A stretch of 64,000 nucleotides of DNA from Pantoea rodasii (GCF_002095465.1 NZ_MLFP01000004.1:186001-250000); one strand, 5' to 3'. Shown: positions 16,307 through 25,017, counted from the first letter of the stretch. Notes: generated by a model not told the origin, from the letters alone. Numbers and translations: made by a program.

Positions 16307-17293
16307 TTATGCGGTTAATGCTTTACGCAGCGGTGGGCAGCTCACCCGTAAGCGGCTCAGCCAGCCTGCGACCTCTTGCTCGATGGCAATGGCCTCACGC
16401 GTATCACTCTGGATCAGCTGGATCGATTGGCCCGGTAACACTTGTCCTAAACGCCACAGATCCTGCTCGATCACGCCAGCGATCTTGGGATAACCGCCAG
16501 CAGTGTTGGCATCACTGAGCTGAATGATCGGCTCGCCGCCGGGTGGCACTTGCACAATGCCAGGGATCAGTCCGTAAGATCGCATCTCAATGGTTTGTGA
16601 CGGGAAAATCGGATCGCCCGCCAGTCGATAGCCGGTGCGATTGCTTTGATTGGACACCTGCCATGACTGCTGCCAGAAGCGACCGGCATCGGCAGCGAAC
16701 AAGGGATATTCGCCCGATGGAATGGCGCGCAGCTGGATTTCGCCCGCACTGTTGCGCGGAAAATGGGCGCGCAGGGCGCTGTCGGGCGGCTCAATGCCGA
16801 TACCGCTGGTGGGCAGCGGTGAAGCGTGCGTTTCACCCAGCGCCAGGCGGTCGCCACGCTGCAGCGGACGGCCTTCCAGACCACCAAAACCGCCGCGCAG
16901 CGCCGTGCTGCGCGAACCCAGCACCAGCGGCACATCAACACCGCCGGCGATACACAGGTAGCCACGAGCACCGCTGCGCGGGTAACGCAATTCCAGCACC
17001 TGTCCGGCACGCACGCCGCAGCCCCACCAGGGCGGTAACGGCGCACCGTCTAGGGTGGCACGGCAGTCAGCGCCTGTTACGGCGATGCTGCTGTCCTGCA
17101 AAAATCGTACGCGAAACGGGAACAGCTGCACTTCAATGGCGGCGGCATTTTCTTCATTGCCGAGCAGCAGATTTCCGGCGCGCAGTGCCAGCGGATCCAT
17201 TACACCACTCACCGAGACGCCCATATGGCGGAAGTTGAAACGCCCCAGATCCTGAACCGTATTTAGGGCACCGCTCTGTTCAATTTCGATCAC
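16307..17293 (-). CDS. pxpC: 5-oxoprolinase subunit C (KipA-like carboxyltransferase fold)
   Basis: A 328-residue protein of the biotin-dependent carboxyltransferase-like/KipA family: EIEQSGALNTVQDLGRFNFR, GVMDPLALRAGN, GGVDVPLVLGSRST and SNRTGYRLAG. It pairs with PxpB to make the ATP-using 5-oxoprolinase component. Its ATG overlaps the pxpB stop by four bases, which is typical for this gene pair. Despite the domain name no biotin is needed for 5-oxoprolinase itself. Confidence 0.94.
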   Translation of the reverse strand: MIEIEQSGALNTVQDLGRFNFRHMGVSVSGVMDPLALRAGNLLLGNEENAAAIEVQLFPFRVRFLQDSSIAVTGADCRATLDGAPLPPWWGCGVRAGQVLELRYPRSGARGYLCIAGGVDVPLVLGSRSTALRGGFGGLEGRPLQRGDRLALGETHASPLPTSGIGIEPPDSALRAHFPRNSAGEIQLRAIPSGEYPLFAADAGRFWQQSWQVSNQSNRTGYRLAGDPIFPSQTIEMRSYGLIPGIVQVPPGGEPIIQLSDANTAGGYPKIAGVIEQDLWRLGQVLPGQSIQLIQSDTREAIAIEQEVAGWLSRLRVSCPPLRKALTA

Positions 17294-17991
17294 AGTTCAA
17301 TCCTCTGCGGCAGAAAACGAATACGATCGCCAGGAGCCATCAGTGCAGGCGATTCCGCCAGAGGATCAAACACTTCCAGCTCGGCAAAACCGATGGCGTT
17401 CCAGCCGTTGGGGCCGGTCAGCGCTGAAACACCGGCTTGTGCCCCACCAATGGTGACGGTGCCTTTCAACATGCTGAGAGACGGGACTTTTTTGCGCGGT
17501 GTCGCCAGCTGCGGATCCAGTCCGTGCAGATAGCCGAAGCCTGGCGCGCTGCCCAGTGCAAATACCGTGTATTCATTCTGATGATGGCGGCGCACTACAT
17601 CGCGCGCACTGAATCCGGTATGGCGGCATACCGCATCCAGATCGGTCGCGTGTTCACCTCCGTAATGCACTGGGATCTCAATCAGTTTGCCTTGTGGGCT
17701 GATCGACTGCGCCTGATCCCAGGCTGCGTGCAGGCTGGCGCGCACCGCCGTGTCATCACGCGGGATATGGCGAAACAGCACCAGCAAATTGGTGACGCCA
17801 GGGATCAGCGCTTCTACCGCTTCATCTGCCTGCAGCAGACGCGCCAGGGACCAGATGCGGCGCTGAGCAGAAAGATCGAATCCACCCGGCGCTTCCACCA
17901 GCCATGCGCGAGCACCGATGGTGGAAAGGGTAATCGTGGAGGAACAAGCCAGCGCGGGTGCGCTGGCGGGCTGGATATCAGAATGCGACAT
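17290..17991 (-). CDS. pxpB: 5-oxoprolinase subunit B (KipI-like)
   Basis: A 233-residue KipI/cyclophilin-like domain protein. Family marks are NLLVLFRHIP, IPVHYGGEHATDLDAVC, EYTVFALGSAPGFGYLHGLD, LATPRKKVPS and GGAQAGVS...GWNAIG. It forms the catalytic complex with PxpC and PxpA in the cytosol. The start is put at the ATG at 17991 (a GTG precedes it). It follows the solute-binding protein gene by about 10 bp, tying uptake to 5-oxoproline breakdown. Confidence 0.94.
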   Translation of the reverse strand: MSHSDIQPASAPALACSSTITLSTIGARAWLVEAPGGFDLSAQRRIWSLARLLQADEAVEALIPGVTNLLVLFRHIPRDDTAVRASLHAAWDQAQSISPQGKLIEIPVHYGGEHATDLDAVCRHTGFSARDVVRRHHQNEYTVFALGSAPGFGYLHGLDPQLATPRKKVPSLSMLKGTVTIGGAQAGVSALTGPNGWNAIGFAELEVFDPLAESPALMAPGDRIRFLPQRIEL

Positions 17992-18000
17992 CACCGATCA

Positions 18001-18839
18001 CTATTCCAGTGGTTCAAATTTCAGGCTGGAGAGCGGTTGTACGCGCTCTTCACGCACCATTTTGTATTCAGTTTTCGGCCCAATCCAGGTATCCCAGATT
18101 TTGTCGATAGTGCCGTCATCGTCCATCGCTTTCAGGCCACTGTTAACGCTGGCCAGCAGTGCCGGCTCATCTTTCTTCATGCCAATACCAATCGGCTCCA
18201 GCGCCATCGGCTCTTTCACCATCGCCAGCTCAATGCCGTCTTTTTTCGCCTGCGCGATGGTTTTAATACCGGTCATGGTGTTGGTCACGAAGCCCACAGA
18301 TTTGTTCTGCTCCAGTGCCAGGAAGGCGGATGCCGTATCCTGGAAGGTCACCGCTTTGCCACCTTTGATGTGGATCGATTGCTCAGAGGTGGTGCCCTTG
18401 GTGGCGCTGATGCGTTTGCCTTTGAAGAAGTCCAGTGACTTATCCGCCAGCGGGGCTTTGACCACCAGCATCTCTTTCGCCACGTAGTATGGATCGCTGA
18501 ACTGGATCTGGTTGCCGCGCGTTTGGTGTAGGCGAGGTTAGCGATCAGCACATCGGCGCGACCGGTGGCAATCACCGCAATACGGGCTTCTACAGAGGTC
18601 GGGACCAGCGTGAGTTTGACGTTCATCTGCTTCGCCAGTGAGGTGCACAGATCAATATCCATGCCCACCAACTGACGCGTCTTTGGATCCGGCGAAGAGA
18701 AGGGCGGCACGTCAGAATAGACTGCGCACTTCAGCTCACCGCTGGATTTGATGTTCGCCATCATGTCTGCCTGCGCCGCTGAAACAGCCAGCAACGGCAG
18801 CAGTGCCAACCCAATGGTGGTAAGTCTTTTCATGGTCAT
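18001..18839 (-). CDS. Periplasmic amino-acid-type solute-binding protein (frameshifted)
   Basis: About 279 residues. A signal peptide (MTMKRLTTIGLALLPLLAVS then AQA) is followed by an SBP family 3 fold: GELKCAVYSDVPPFSSPDPK, QLVGMDIDLCTSLAKQM, VEARIAVIATGRADVLIANL. The frame breaks at the TTT at 18522–18524; one added base gives NLAYTKTRGNQIQFSDPYYV and joins the second half (FKGKRISATKGTTSE). GAGGGA upstream supports the start at 18839. It leads the pxpBCA operon and is the only binding protein near the incomplete ABC transporter at 9237–11439. 5-oxoproline or a related acidic amino acid is the inferred ligand. The break is probably a sequence error. Confidence 0.85.
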
Positions 18840-18944
18840 GTGCATTCCCTCAGTGGTGGATACTGCCTCAGAGCGCAAAATATCGCTTTTCTGGACTATA
18901 TCGGCTTTGTTTTACGTCGAAAAAGAGGGAAAGCGTGTTATGCG

Positions 18945-18959
18945 ATAGCGAAATGATAT
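18945..18959. promoter_or_regulatory. Nac-type site upstream of the SBP–pxp operon
   Basis: ATA-N9-TAT (ATAGCGAAATGATAT), centred 113 bp before the SBP start. A second ATA-N9-TAT lies at 18971–18985, 121 bp before the divergent exporter gene. The motif is short, so each single match is weak; the shared spacing with the sites at 12317 and 12859 is the main support. Confidence 0.4.
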
Positions 18960-19098
18960 GACCCCCGGCAATAAGTTATTTCTATTCAGGCAGAGCGAAA
19001 AAGTGTTATCCAGCGCACATTTTTCTCCCTAGTGTGAAACGCGTTGTCCTCTCGGCAATCCTGCCGATTGCACGTGGTAGAGAGAGAAGAGTCAAAGC

Positions 19099-20019
19099 AT
19101 GAATCCCCGATTAGGCGTATTACTGAAGATAATGGCCGCACTGTGCGCCACGCTGATGCTGGCCTGTGTCAAAGGCCTTAACGGTGCCATCCCCACGGGT
19201 GAAGTGATTTTTTTCCGCAGCTTTATCGCGCTGTTTCCGCTGTTAATCTGGCTGAAAATCCAGGGCAACATACTGGAAAACCTCAAGACACGTAATCTGT
19301 TTGGTCATTTCATCCGCGGATTTTCCGGCACCGGTGGCATGTATTTTAACTATCTGGCTCTGGTATATATCTCGCTGGCAGATGCGACCGCACTCAGTTA
19401 TGCCGCACCGTTGTTCACCGTGATTATGGCAGCGATGCTGCTTAAGGAACGCGTTCGCGTATCGCGCTGGGTAGCGGTTGTTGTTGGGCTGTCGGGTATT
19501 TTGATTATGCTCTCTTCCAGTCTCGCGGCCAGCGGCGGTGTGCTCGCAGGAGGTGCCGGCAGTGCCACGGCCAGTCTGGGCGTGGCCTTTGCCTTGGCTG
19601 CCGCACTCTGTACGGCGACCTCGAATGTGCAGATCCGCTTCCTCAACGGCATCGAAAAGCCGGGCGCGATTGTGTTCTATTTTTCGGTGATGACCACGCT
19701 AATTGGCCTGGCCAGCGCCCTGTTTGGCTGGGTAAAGCCGGACGGACTGCAATGGCTGCTGCTGGTGGGATGTGGATTATTTGGCGGTTTGGCGCAAATT
19801 TTGGTCACGCTGAGCCTGCGTTATGCCGATGCTTCGTTGCTCGCCCCCTTTGATTACACCACGCTGGTATGGTCAATGCTGATTGGCTATCTGTTCCTGC
19901 ATAGCTTGCCGGGATCGACAACGCTATTTGGCGCATCGATTGTGGCACTGGCCGGGATATTTGCGGTGTGGCGAGAGAATCGCCAGCGCAAATTAGCGAT
20001 GGCGAGCAGCACGCCGTAA
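19099..20019 (+). CDS. EamA/DMT-family inner-membrane transporter
   Basis: A 306-residue polytopic protein with about ten hydrophobic segments in two EamA repeats. It begins PRLGVLLKIMAALCATLMLA and has the first-repeat motif GEVIFFRSFIALFPLLIW and ADATALSYAAPLFTVIMAAM. DMT proteins of this type export amino acids or metabolites. AGAGAGAAGA precedes the start. It is divergent from the SBP–pxp operon, so it could balance the pool of an amino acid produced there. The substrate is not identifiable. Confidence 0.87.
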   Translation: MNPRLGVLLKIMAALCATLMLACVKGLNGAIPTGEVIFFRSFIALFPLLIWLKIQGNILENLKTRNLFGHFIRGFSGTGGMYFNYLALVYISLADATALSYAAPLFTVIMAAMLLKERVRVSRWVAVVVGLSGILIMLSSSLAASGGVLAGGAGSATASLGVAFALAAALCTATSNVQIRFLNGIEKPGAIVFYFSVMTTLIGLASALFGWVKPDGLQWLLLVGCGLFGGLAQILVTLSLRYADASLLAPFDYTTLVWSMLIGYLFLHSLPGSTTLFGASIVALAGIFAVWRENRQRKLAMASSTP

Positions 20020-20048
20020 GGTGCGGCATAAAGGCCACACCTTACGGC
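20013..20048. terminator. Hairpin spanning the exporter stop codon
   Basis: GCCGTAAGGTGcGGC pairs with GCCaCACCTTACGGC across a short loop, in the gap between the convergent exporter and RraA-family genes; it includes the exporter stop codon. Confidence 0.6.
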
Positions 20049-20054
20049 ATCACA

Positions 20055-20750
20055 TTAACGGTAAACGTCATCGATGATTTCGACCTGCTTATTGCGCAGC
20101 GTTTCTGCCAGCCATCCGCGCTCCAGTGAACCGGTTTTTGCCAGCTCGAAATTATGCTCATCCACAATTAAATAGGCCTGCGCAGCTTCGAGAATCCGCG
20201 CGGCATCCTGGCGCGGAATCACAATTACGCCATCGGCATCGCCCAGCACGATATCGCCCGGTGAGACGTGGATTTTGCCACAGGCAATCGGCACGTTGAT
20301 TTCGCCAGGGCCATCTTTGAACGGGCCGCCTGGCGTGTGTCCGGCGGCATAAATCGGGAAATCCATGCGTGATAAGCCATCGATGTCCCGCACCGGGCCA
20401 TCCAGCACAATGCCTTCCATACCGCGCTGTTTAGCGTAAGTTGCCATCACTTCGCCCATCAGTGACTGGCTGCGATCGCCCTCGTTCGACAGGATGATGA
20501 CATCGTTGGGCCCGGCCATATCCAACGCTTTGTGCAGCATCAGATTATCGCCGGATCGTGCCTTCACGGTGACCGCCAGGCCGCACATGATGGGGGCTTT
20601 AGGCGCGGTTTTCAGGCTGATTTCCGCTGACAGCGCCGGTAAACGGCTCATGCAGTCCGCCACTACCGCTGCGGGTAAACGGCGGAACGCTTCCAGCAAT
20701 GGCTCGGCATCGGATGGGCGACGTAGATAAATACGATTTCCTGCGGTCAT
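20055..20750 (-). CDS. RraA-family protein (HMG/CHA aldolase-like)
   Basis: A 231-residue RraA-like fold protein. AAVVADCMSRLPAL near the start, MHxAL-type KALDMAGPNDVIILSNEG, and DGPVRDIDGL carry the conserved Arg-Asp used by class II pyruvate aldolases of this family. GDIVLGDADGVIVIPR follows. These enzymes cleave 4-hydroxy-4-methyl-2-oxoglutarate or decarboxylate oxaloacetate; RraA proper is an RNase E inhibitor but is shorter (about 160 residues). AGGAG precedes the start. It lies 13 bp after the transporter gene, so the two act together. An aldolase or decarboxylase role is more likely than RNase control. Confidence 0.82.
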   Translation of the reverse strand: MTAGNRIYLRRPSDAEPLLEAFRRLPAAVVADCMSRLPALSAEISLKTAPKAPIMCGLAVTVKARSGDNLMLHKALDMAGPNDVIILSNEGDRSQSLMGEVMATYAKQRGMEGIVLDGPVRDIDGLSRMDFPIYAAGHTPGGPFKDGPGEINVPIACGKIHVSPGDIVLGDADGVIVIPRQDAARILEAAQAYLIVDEHNFELAKTGSLERGWLAETLRNKQVEIIDDVYR

Positions 20751-20763
20751 TTTATTTCTCCTG

Positions 20764-22275
20764 TCAGGATTTACCTGGGTTTATAGGGGTAAGAGAGGGG
20801 TTCTCGCGTTCTTCCCGAGTGAAGGCACCGGAAAGGGGCGTGCCATCCACGGTGTCGTAATGGCGCAACGCCTGCGGTTTTAGCCAGCGCTGCACGCGTG
20901 AAGGCATATCAAAGCCAATCAGCAGCATCACCACGAACGTCAGACCAAAAGAGAGCCCGCCCAACGCGCCGCCCAGTGAGGCGTGCTGAGCAATCAGCGC
21001 GCCTAATACCGGAGCCAACGCACCGCCGAGTGAACCGATGTTGTAGATAAAACTGAGGTTGGCAGCGCGCTGCTCGGTATCGAAATAACCACTGATCATT
21101 TTCGCCAGCAGGCCACCAACGCCCTGGCTAAACAGCTGTTGCAGGAAGATCAGCAGGCACAGTAGCCAGACGTTCGATCCGTTGAGCATAAATACCGGGA
21201 TGATCAGCACCTGGGCGACCAGCAGGCTGAGGACATAGGTTTTGCGTGTGCCGATGCGGTCGGCAGCAATACCCGCCACGCAACATCCGAGCCCCATGCC
21301 AAAGCGGCTGAAAGAAAACACCAGTGCGACCACTTCGGGCGAGTAGTGCAGATCGGTTTTTAAGTAGGTAGGTAGCAGGGCGTGGATTGGCCAGCCATAC
21401 AAAAATACGCACACGATGGTCACGGTTAGCATCAGGCTAGTCGGCCAACGATCGCCCCCGCTTTGCACCAGAAAACTGATAAATATGCCGGCGGTCATCA
21501 CGGCTAATACGGCAGTAACGAGGCCCGAGCTTTGATGATCGAAGCAGAAGTAAAGCGCCGCTGCTGCCAGCAATCCCAGCAAAATGTTTAGCGTGTTGCG
21601 TAGACGATTGGGGCCTCGAAATAGGGTATCCACCATGGTGACGGTGGGTTTTGTGGCTCTGGCTTTTGCGGCAGCCCACTCTTCCGCTTCTGGAATCGCG
21701 CGGCGCAGCCACAACGCAAAGAACACCGGGATGATGCCGAGATAAAACAGCGCACGCCAGCCCCACAGCGGCACGATCCAGCTATAAGCTAACACCGATA
21801 AAATGGCGCCTGAGGAAAAGCCCGAGTTAAGGAAAGCACTGGCTTTATTACGCATGTCTTTTGGCCAGGTTTCGATAGCATAAGCCGAGCTGGTGCCATA
21901 TTCACCCGCCATGCCAATTCCGACCAAAATACGCGCCATAAACATCCACGTATAATTCGGTGCGATGCCACAGGCAAAGGTCCCACCGGCAAATAATATA
22001 ATGCTGGTGATCATGGCGCTTTTACGTCCGTATTTATCGCCCATGGCGCCGAGTGCTAAACCGCCAAACCAACGGAGGATAAAGGCTGCCGAAATTAATG
22101 CGGCTGCTTCAGCGGTGCTGACCTTAAATTCCGCCATTATTTCGGTAAGCACTAATGTGATAATAACAAAGTCAAATCCGTCCAGCATATAGCCCATCCA
22201 GGCGGCCCAAAAGGCTTTCCATTGCTGGCGATTAAGCCGCTTATACCAGGGCAAAGCCATTGTCTCTTCAGCCAT
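20764..22275 (-). CDS. NanT-like major facilitator superfamily transporter
   Basis: A 503-residue protein with about twelve membrane segments, collinear with E. coli Nan[52 protein letters not shown] (the MFS loop 2–3 motif), [18 protein letters not shown] and the tail [20 protein letters not shown]. NanT is a sialate/proton symporter, but no nanA, nanK or nanE lies nearby; instead the operon partner is an RraA-family aldolase. I infer an organic-acid substrate and leave the symbol blank. Confidence 0.88.
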   Translation of the reverse strand: MAEETMALPWYKRLNRQQWKAFWAAWMGYMLDGFDFVIITLVLTEIMAEFKVSTAEAAALISAAFILRWFGGLALGAMGDKYGRKSAMITSIILFAGGTFACGIAPNYTWMFMARILVGIGMAGEYGTSSAYAIETWPKDMRNKASAFLNSGFSSGAILSVLAYSWIVPLWGWRALFYLGIIPVFFALWLRRAIPEAEEWAAAKARATKPTVTMVDTLFRGPNRLRNTLNILLGLLAAAALYFCFDHQSSGLVTAVLAVMTAGIFISFLVQSGGDRWPTSLMLTVTIVCVFLYGWPIHALLPTYLKTDLHYSPEVVALVFSFSRFGMGLGCCVAGIAADRIGTRKTYVLSLLVAQVLIIPVFMLNGSNVWLLCLLIFLQQLFSQGVGGLLAKMISGYFDTEQRAANLSFIYNIGSLGGALAPVLGALIAQHASLGGALGGLSFGLTFVVMLLIGFDMPSRVQRWLKPQALRHYDTVDGTPLSGAFTREERENPSLTPINPGKS

Positions 22276-22546
22276 GACAAACTCCGGATGCTATTTACAG
22301 CGTAGGGGGATCCAGACTGAAAAATACAGTCTGTGATCAGAGGTTATTGTTCTGTTTGAGCAAGAATACGGGAAATAAACGTGTTACGGAGTTTGTGTTA
22401 CGGCTAACGAAGTGAGGATCACGAAATATTATTAGGCGGGTTTTTAACTCACTGATAATTAATTTTATTGGGTTTTGTTATGGTGGCATATATTTATAAT
22501 ATGACTGGAGAGTTGTTTTTTAATTCCAACAGGATTTTATCCACCT
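22276..22546. other. Gene-free AT-rich stretch with one operator-like repeat
   Basis: Upstream of the transporter gene. At 22313–22333 the arms CAGACTG and CAGTCTG are perfectly inverted around AAAAATA, 38 bp before the start codon: a good operator candidate for a dimeric regulator not encoded nearby. I see no gene in the rest. Confidence 0.5.
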
Positions 22547-22642
22547 TCAGGGAAAGTGAAGTACGGTTTTGCCCTGACTCACGCGACGCGCGATGGCTTG
22601 TCCAATCGCACCCGCGCCAATAACCACCATAATCTCTTTCAT
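22547..22642 (-). pseudogene. N-terminal remnant of a short-chain dehydrogenase
   Basis: Only 31 codons remain: MKEIMVVIGAGAIGQAIARR then VSQGKTVLHFP and stop. The start and the GxGxxGxA nucleotide loop match the N-terminus of SDR-family proteins, but nothing homologous follows in any frame. The upstream ATG has GGAAAG at a usable distance. This is a deletion remnant next to the HipBA genes, consistent with repeated gain and loss here. Confidence 0.6.
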
Positions 22643-22798
22643 TGTACTTTCCGCCTTGAGGAATGACTGATGCGGCAAGCATAACGGGGAAGGCCATTGA
22701 TGGCTGTAGGGGCAATTGGCATGAGCTCATGAGTACTGCTCATGTGTTATCAAACCCGGGACAATGCTATTAGACAATTAAGCTGAAATAGCCAGGAC

Positions 22799-24115
22799 TC
22801 AGAGTGATAAACGTAGGTTGTTACTGACCTCGGCAATCAATGAATTGGGCACTTCCTGATCACGAGCGAGAAGTGACCACTGCGCCACCGCTTCGACTGT
22901 TTCTTCAATGATCCGATCCAGATTACGCTTGCTGAATAGTGGGCTTATTTTCTCTAAAGCGTAGAAGTCATTGCGGGTGAAATCCTCGCGTTTACCATTC
23001 AATGTCATCCAATGGCTGTTAACCCACTTACTTCCGGGTTTATAGCTGTAGGCCAGATCGTAAGCTGGAGCCAATTGCCATTTGTTGTCCTTCAGCATGA
23101 AAGCAAAGTTCTTGGCATGATCGTCATGGTTGCGTGCCACAATATTGAAGACCATCCTTTTTATTAGCTGTTCTGCATCACGCACGCGAAGCTTGAGTTC
23201 TCGCGCTACGCTGAACAGCTCTGCATAAGAAAATGAGCCAGGCTTTTTATAATCGACATGCGCCAGTCCATTCAGGGTCTGTACATGGATCTTCTGATTT
23301 CCAATACGGTCAAAGCGCTGAGTAATGAAATGGCGGCGATGACCTTCCGACAATAATTGCGAAGGCATCATCTCGATACCACAGGCTGTTGCCATTTGAT
23401 AATAAACGTACTCCATGGCCCCGAATCCCAATGGATCACCAAAGGTTTCCTGGTTGCGATTATGTTCACTCACGCCATCAAATTTCATCAGATAGTGTGT
23501 GTAATCATCCGGAATTGTGGCCTGGCCAGAGCGCACTTGGGTGAAATCTTCATTAAATGCGAGAACCGCCTTAGGTCTTGCTCCACCCGCACTCATGCCT
23601 ACTGATAGCAGCGAAAGCATGGCTTCACGATCTTCATCTCCGTCTCGATGAAGTGTTGTTGAGAAGGCTCCTCGGGCATCAAGGATTTCCTGTGCAATGA
23701 CGACAAGGGATGCTATTTCAATCGGGTTTGAGGCATTGAGACTGCGAAGTTTTGTCGCCGGCGTGTATTCCAACGCACCCATACCGCGCTTGCCTGTGTA
23801 TTGCAGTCGTTGCAATGGCGTAATGTCGGCAGGAAGTTTACCCTGGCCCGCGACCCAGGCATTGAGTACTGCGTTACCAAAATCATCGGGCAACGAGTCG
23901 GCAATTAAACCGGGTAGCCCTTTAAAGGTTGTAAACGCAAGTTCAGGGAAACTGTAGATTTGTGTTGCCAGCGGCATTTTGAGTGGGGAAAGTTCTATTC
24001 CTTGTTTAATAAAGTTGGGTGCATATTCAAACGCCCCCGATCCTTTTTCTGAATCAAAACTCACCGCACCCACTTCTTGTTGTGCATAGGTAACATTGAT
24101 AACTTCCATTACCAT
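22799..24115 (-). CDS. hipA: HipA-family serine/threonine kinase toxin
   Basis: A 438-residue HipA-like protein. The N-terminal subdomain includes GLPGLIADSLPDDFGNAVLN and GKRGMGALEY. The kinase core shows SVGMSAGGARPKAVLAF (ATP-loop region), HRRHFITQRFDR, NIVARNHDDHAKNFAFML with the catalytic Asp and metal-binding Asn, and LAPAYDLAYSYKPG with the second metal Asp. HipA toxins phosphorylate targets such as glutamyl-tRNA synthetase and induce dormancy. Its ATG overlaps the antitoxin stop codon. The key residues appear intact, so it is probably active. Target specificity is unknown. Confidence 0.88.
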   Translation of the reverse strand: MVMEVINVTYAQQEVGAVSFDSEKGSGAFEYAPNFIKQGIELSPLKMPLATQIYSFPELAFTTFKGLPGLIADSLPDDFGNAVLNAWVAGQGKLPADITPLQRLQYTGKRGMGALEYTPATKLRSLNASNPIEIASLVVIAQEILDARGAFSTTLHRDGDEDREAMLSLLSVGMSAGGARPKAVLAFNEDFTQVRSGQATIPDDYTHYLMKFDGVSEHNRNQETFGDPLGFGAMEYVYYQMATACGIEMMPSQLLSEGHRRHFITQRFDRIGNQKIHVQTLNGLAHVDYKKPGSFSYAELFSVARELKLRVRDAEQLIKRMVFNIVARNHDDHAKNFAFMLKDNKWQLAPAYDLAYSYKPGSKWVNSHWMTLNGKREDFTRNDFYALEKISPLFSKRNLDRIIEETVEAVAQWSLLARDQEVPNSLIAEVSNNLRLSL

Positions 24116-24438
24116 TCTGATTTCTCCTCCATGAGCGGTTTGTCCTTACGTTGCCCTGAAGCTCTACGCCTTTGTTTACCCTGCAACTTTGCTAGTTGAA
24201 TCGGGGATATTTCCTGACGCGGCAGAAACAGCTCCAGCTTTTCGGTGAGATCCAACGCTACCATGATGGCGATAAAGACATCGAACGGCACTTTTCCTTT
24301 TTCAGCATTGAGCACAGACTTACGTGCAACACCTGCACGCTCAGCAACCTCCGTCTGCGTTAAGTCACGGTTAAGACGGGCTTGCTTAAGTCGCAGGCCG
24401 ATTTCTTCTGCCAAAGCCGATGCGGAACGAATAGTCAT
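24109..24438 (-). CDS. hipB: HipB-like helix-turn-helix antitoxin
   Basis: A 109-residue protein with a Cro/C1 helix-turn-helix: GLRLKQARLNRDLTQTEVAE then RAGVARKSVLNAEKG. HipB-type antitoxins bind HipA and repress their own promoter. It is first in the hipBA operon and overlaps hipA by seven bases. A basic C-terminal tail (GKQRRRASGQRKDK) is longer than in E. coli HipB. Repeated GGACTTTATA-type motifs lie just upstream and are likely its operators. Confidence 0.88.
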   Translation of the reverse strand: MTIRSASALAEEIGLRLKQARLNRDLTQTEVAERAGVARKSVLNAEKGKVPFDVFIAIMVALDLTEKLELFLPRQEISPIQLAKLQGKQRRRASGQRKDKPLMEEKSEW

Positions 24439-24456
24439 CTGTTTAAGGTCCTGATT

Positions 24457-24566
24457 AAGGCACTTTATCGCCAGGTAAGCGTTTAATGTTCAAATTATAG
24501 GACTTTATAGAGTTAATGCCATAAAAAACGGATGCCTTATAGTGTCCCATTTATTGGACTTTATAC
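24457..24566. repeat. Repeated operator-like motifs upstream of hipBA
   Basis: Three direct copies: AAGGCACTTTATCG (24457–24470), ATAGGACTTTATAG (24497–24510) and ATTGGACTTTATAC (24553–24566), all in the promoter region of hipB. Multiple sites with irregular spacing of 40 and 56 bp fit cooperative autorepression by HipB–HipA. Confidence 0.5.
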
Positions 24567-24658
24567 CGCTTAAAGGCAATTTAAGTCCTCAATGTGGGAC
24601 ATAAAAGGAGAAGAGGTGTTAATTAGGTAGCAAGGCAGGAAACGACAAACGCAGAAAA

Positions 24659-24688
24659 GCAAAAACCCAGCCATAAGCTGGGTTTTCA
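24659..24688 (-). terminator. Terminator of tRNA-Phe
   Basis: AAAACCCAGC and GCTGGGTTTT form a perfect stem just downstream of the tRNA on the minus strand, with a T-run on that strand. Confidence 0.85.
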
Positions 24689-24694
24689 GAATGT

Positions 24695-24770
24695 TGGTGC
24701 CCGGACGCGGAATCGAACCACGGACACGGGGATTTTCAATCCCCTGCTCTACCGACTGAGCTATCCGGGC
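24695..24770 (-). tRNA. pheU: tRNA-Phe (GAA)
   Basis: A 76-base gene including CCA. The acceptor GCCCGGA, D-arm TAGCTCAGTCGGTAGAGCA, anticodon stem GGGGA-TTGAAAA-TCCCC with anticodon GAA, T-loop GGTTCGATTCC and CCA end are all visible. It differs from the E. coli phenylalanine tRNA only in the T-stem. Synteny with yjdC–dsbD matches E. coli pheU. Its 3' end points toward the accessory genes at lower coordinates. Confidence 0.97.
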
Positions 24771-24918
24771 AACGGGGCGCATTAAACCTTAATGGCTTTC
24801 AGCCGTCAACGGCTTTCGTCAAAAAAGCGTAGCAATCGTGACTGATTGCTTGCTTTTCAGGCAGGCCGTGCAAAATCTCAACATGCACGCTGGCGGTTAA
24901 GCGGTATTCAGTATTGAG

Positions 24919-25017
24919 TGACCTGCATGACCTGCATGACCTGCATGACCTGCATGACCTGCATGACCTGCATGACCTGCATGACCTGCATGACCTGCAT
25001 GACCTGCATGACCTGCG
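24919..25017. repeat. 9-bp tandem repeat, 11 copies
   Basis: Ten exact copies of TGACCTGCA and a last copy TGACCTGCG, head to tail, between tRNA-Phe and the stop of the yjdC gene. The unit is a multiple of three, so frames stay open through it, but no gene start or ribosome site supports translation. It is a minisatellite (VNTR), likely variable by slippage. Confidence 0.97.

Noticed and set aside
20055..20750. RraA, the RNase E inhibitor
   Set aside because: The protein is 231 residues instead of about 160, and it sits in a transporter operon with the aldolase-type Arg-Asp motif.
24919..25017. CRISPR-like array
   Set aside because: There are no spacers: copies are directly adjacent and only 9 bp long.
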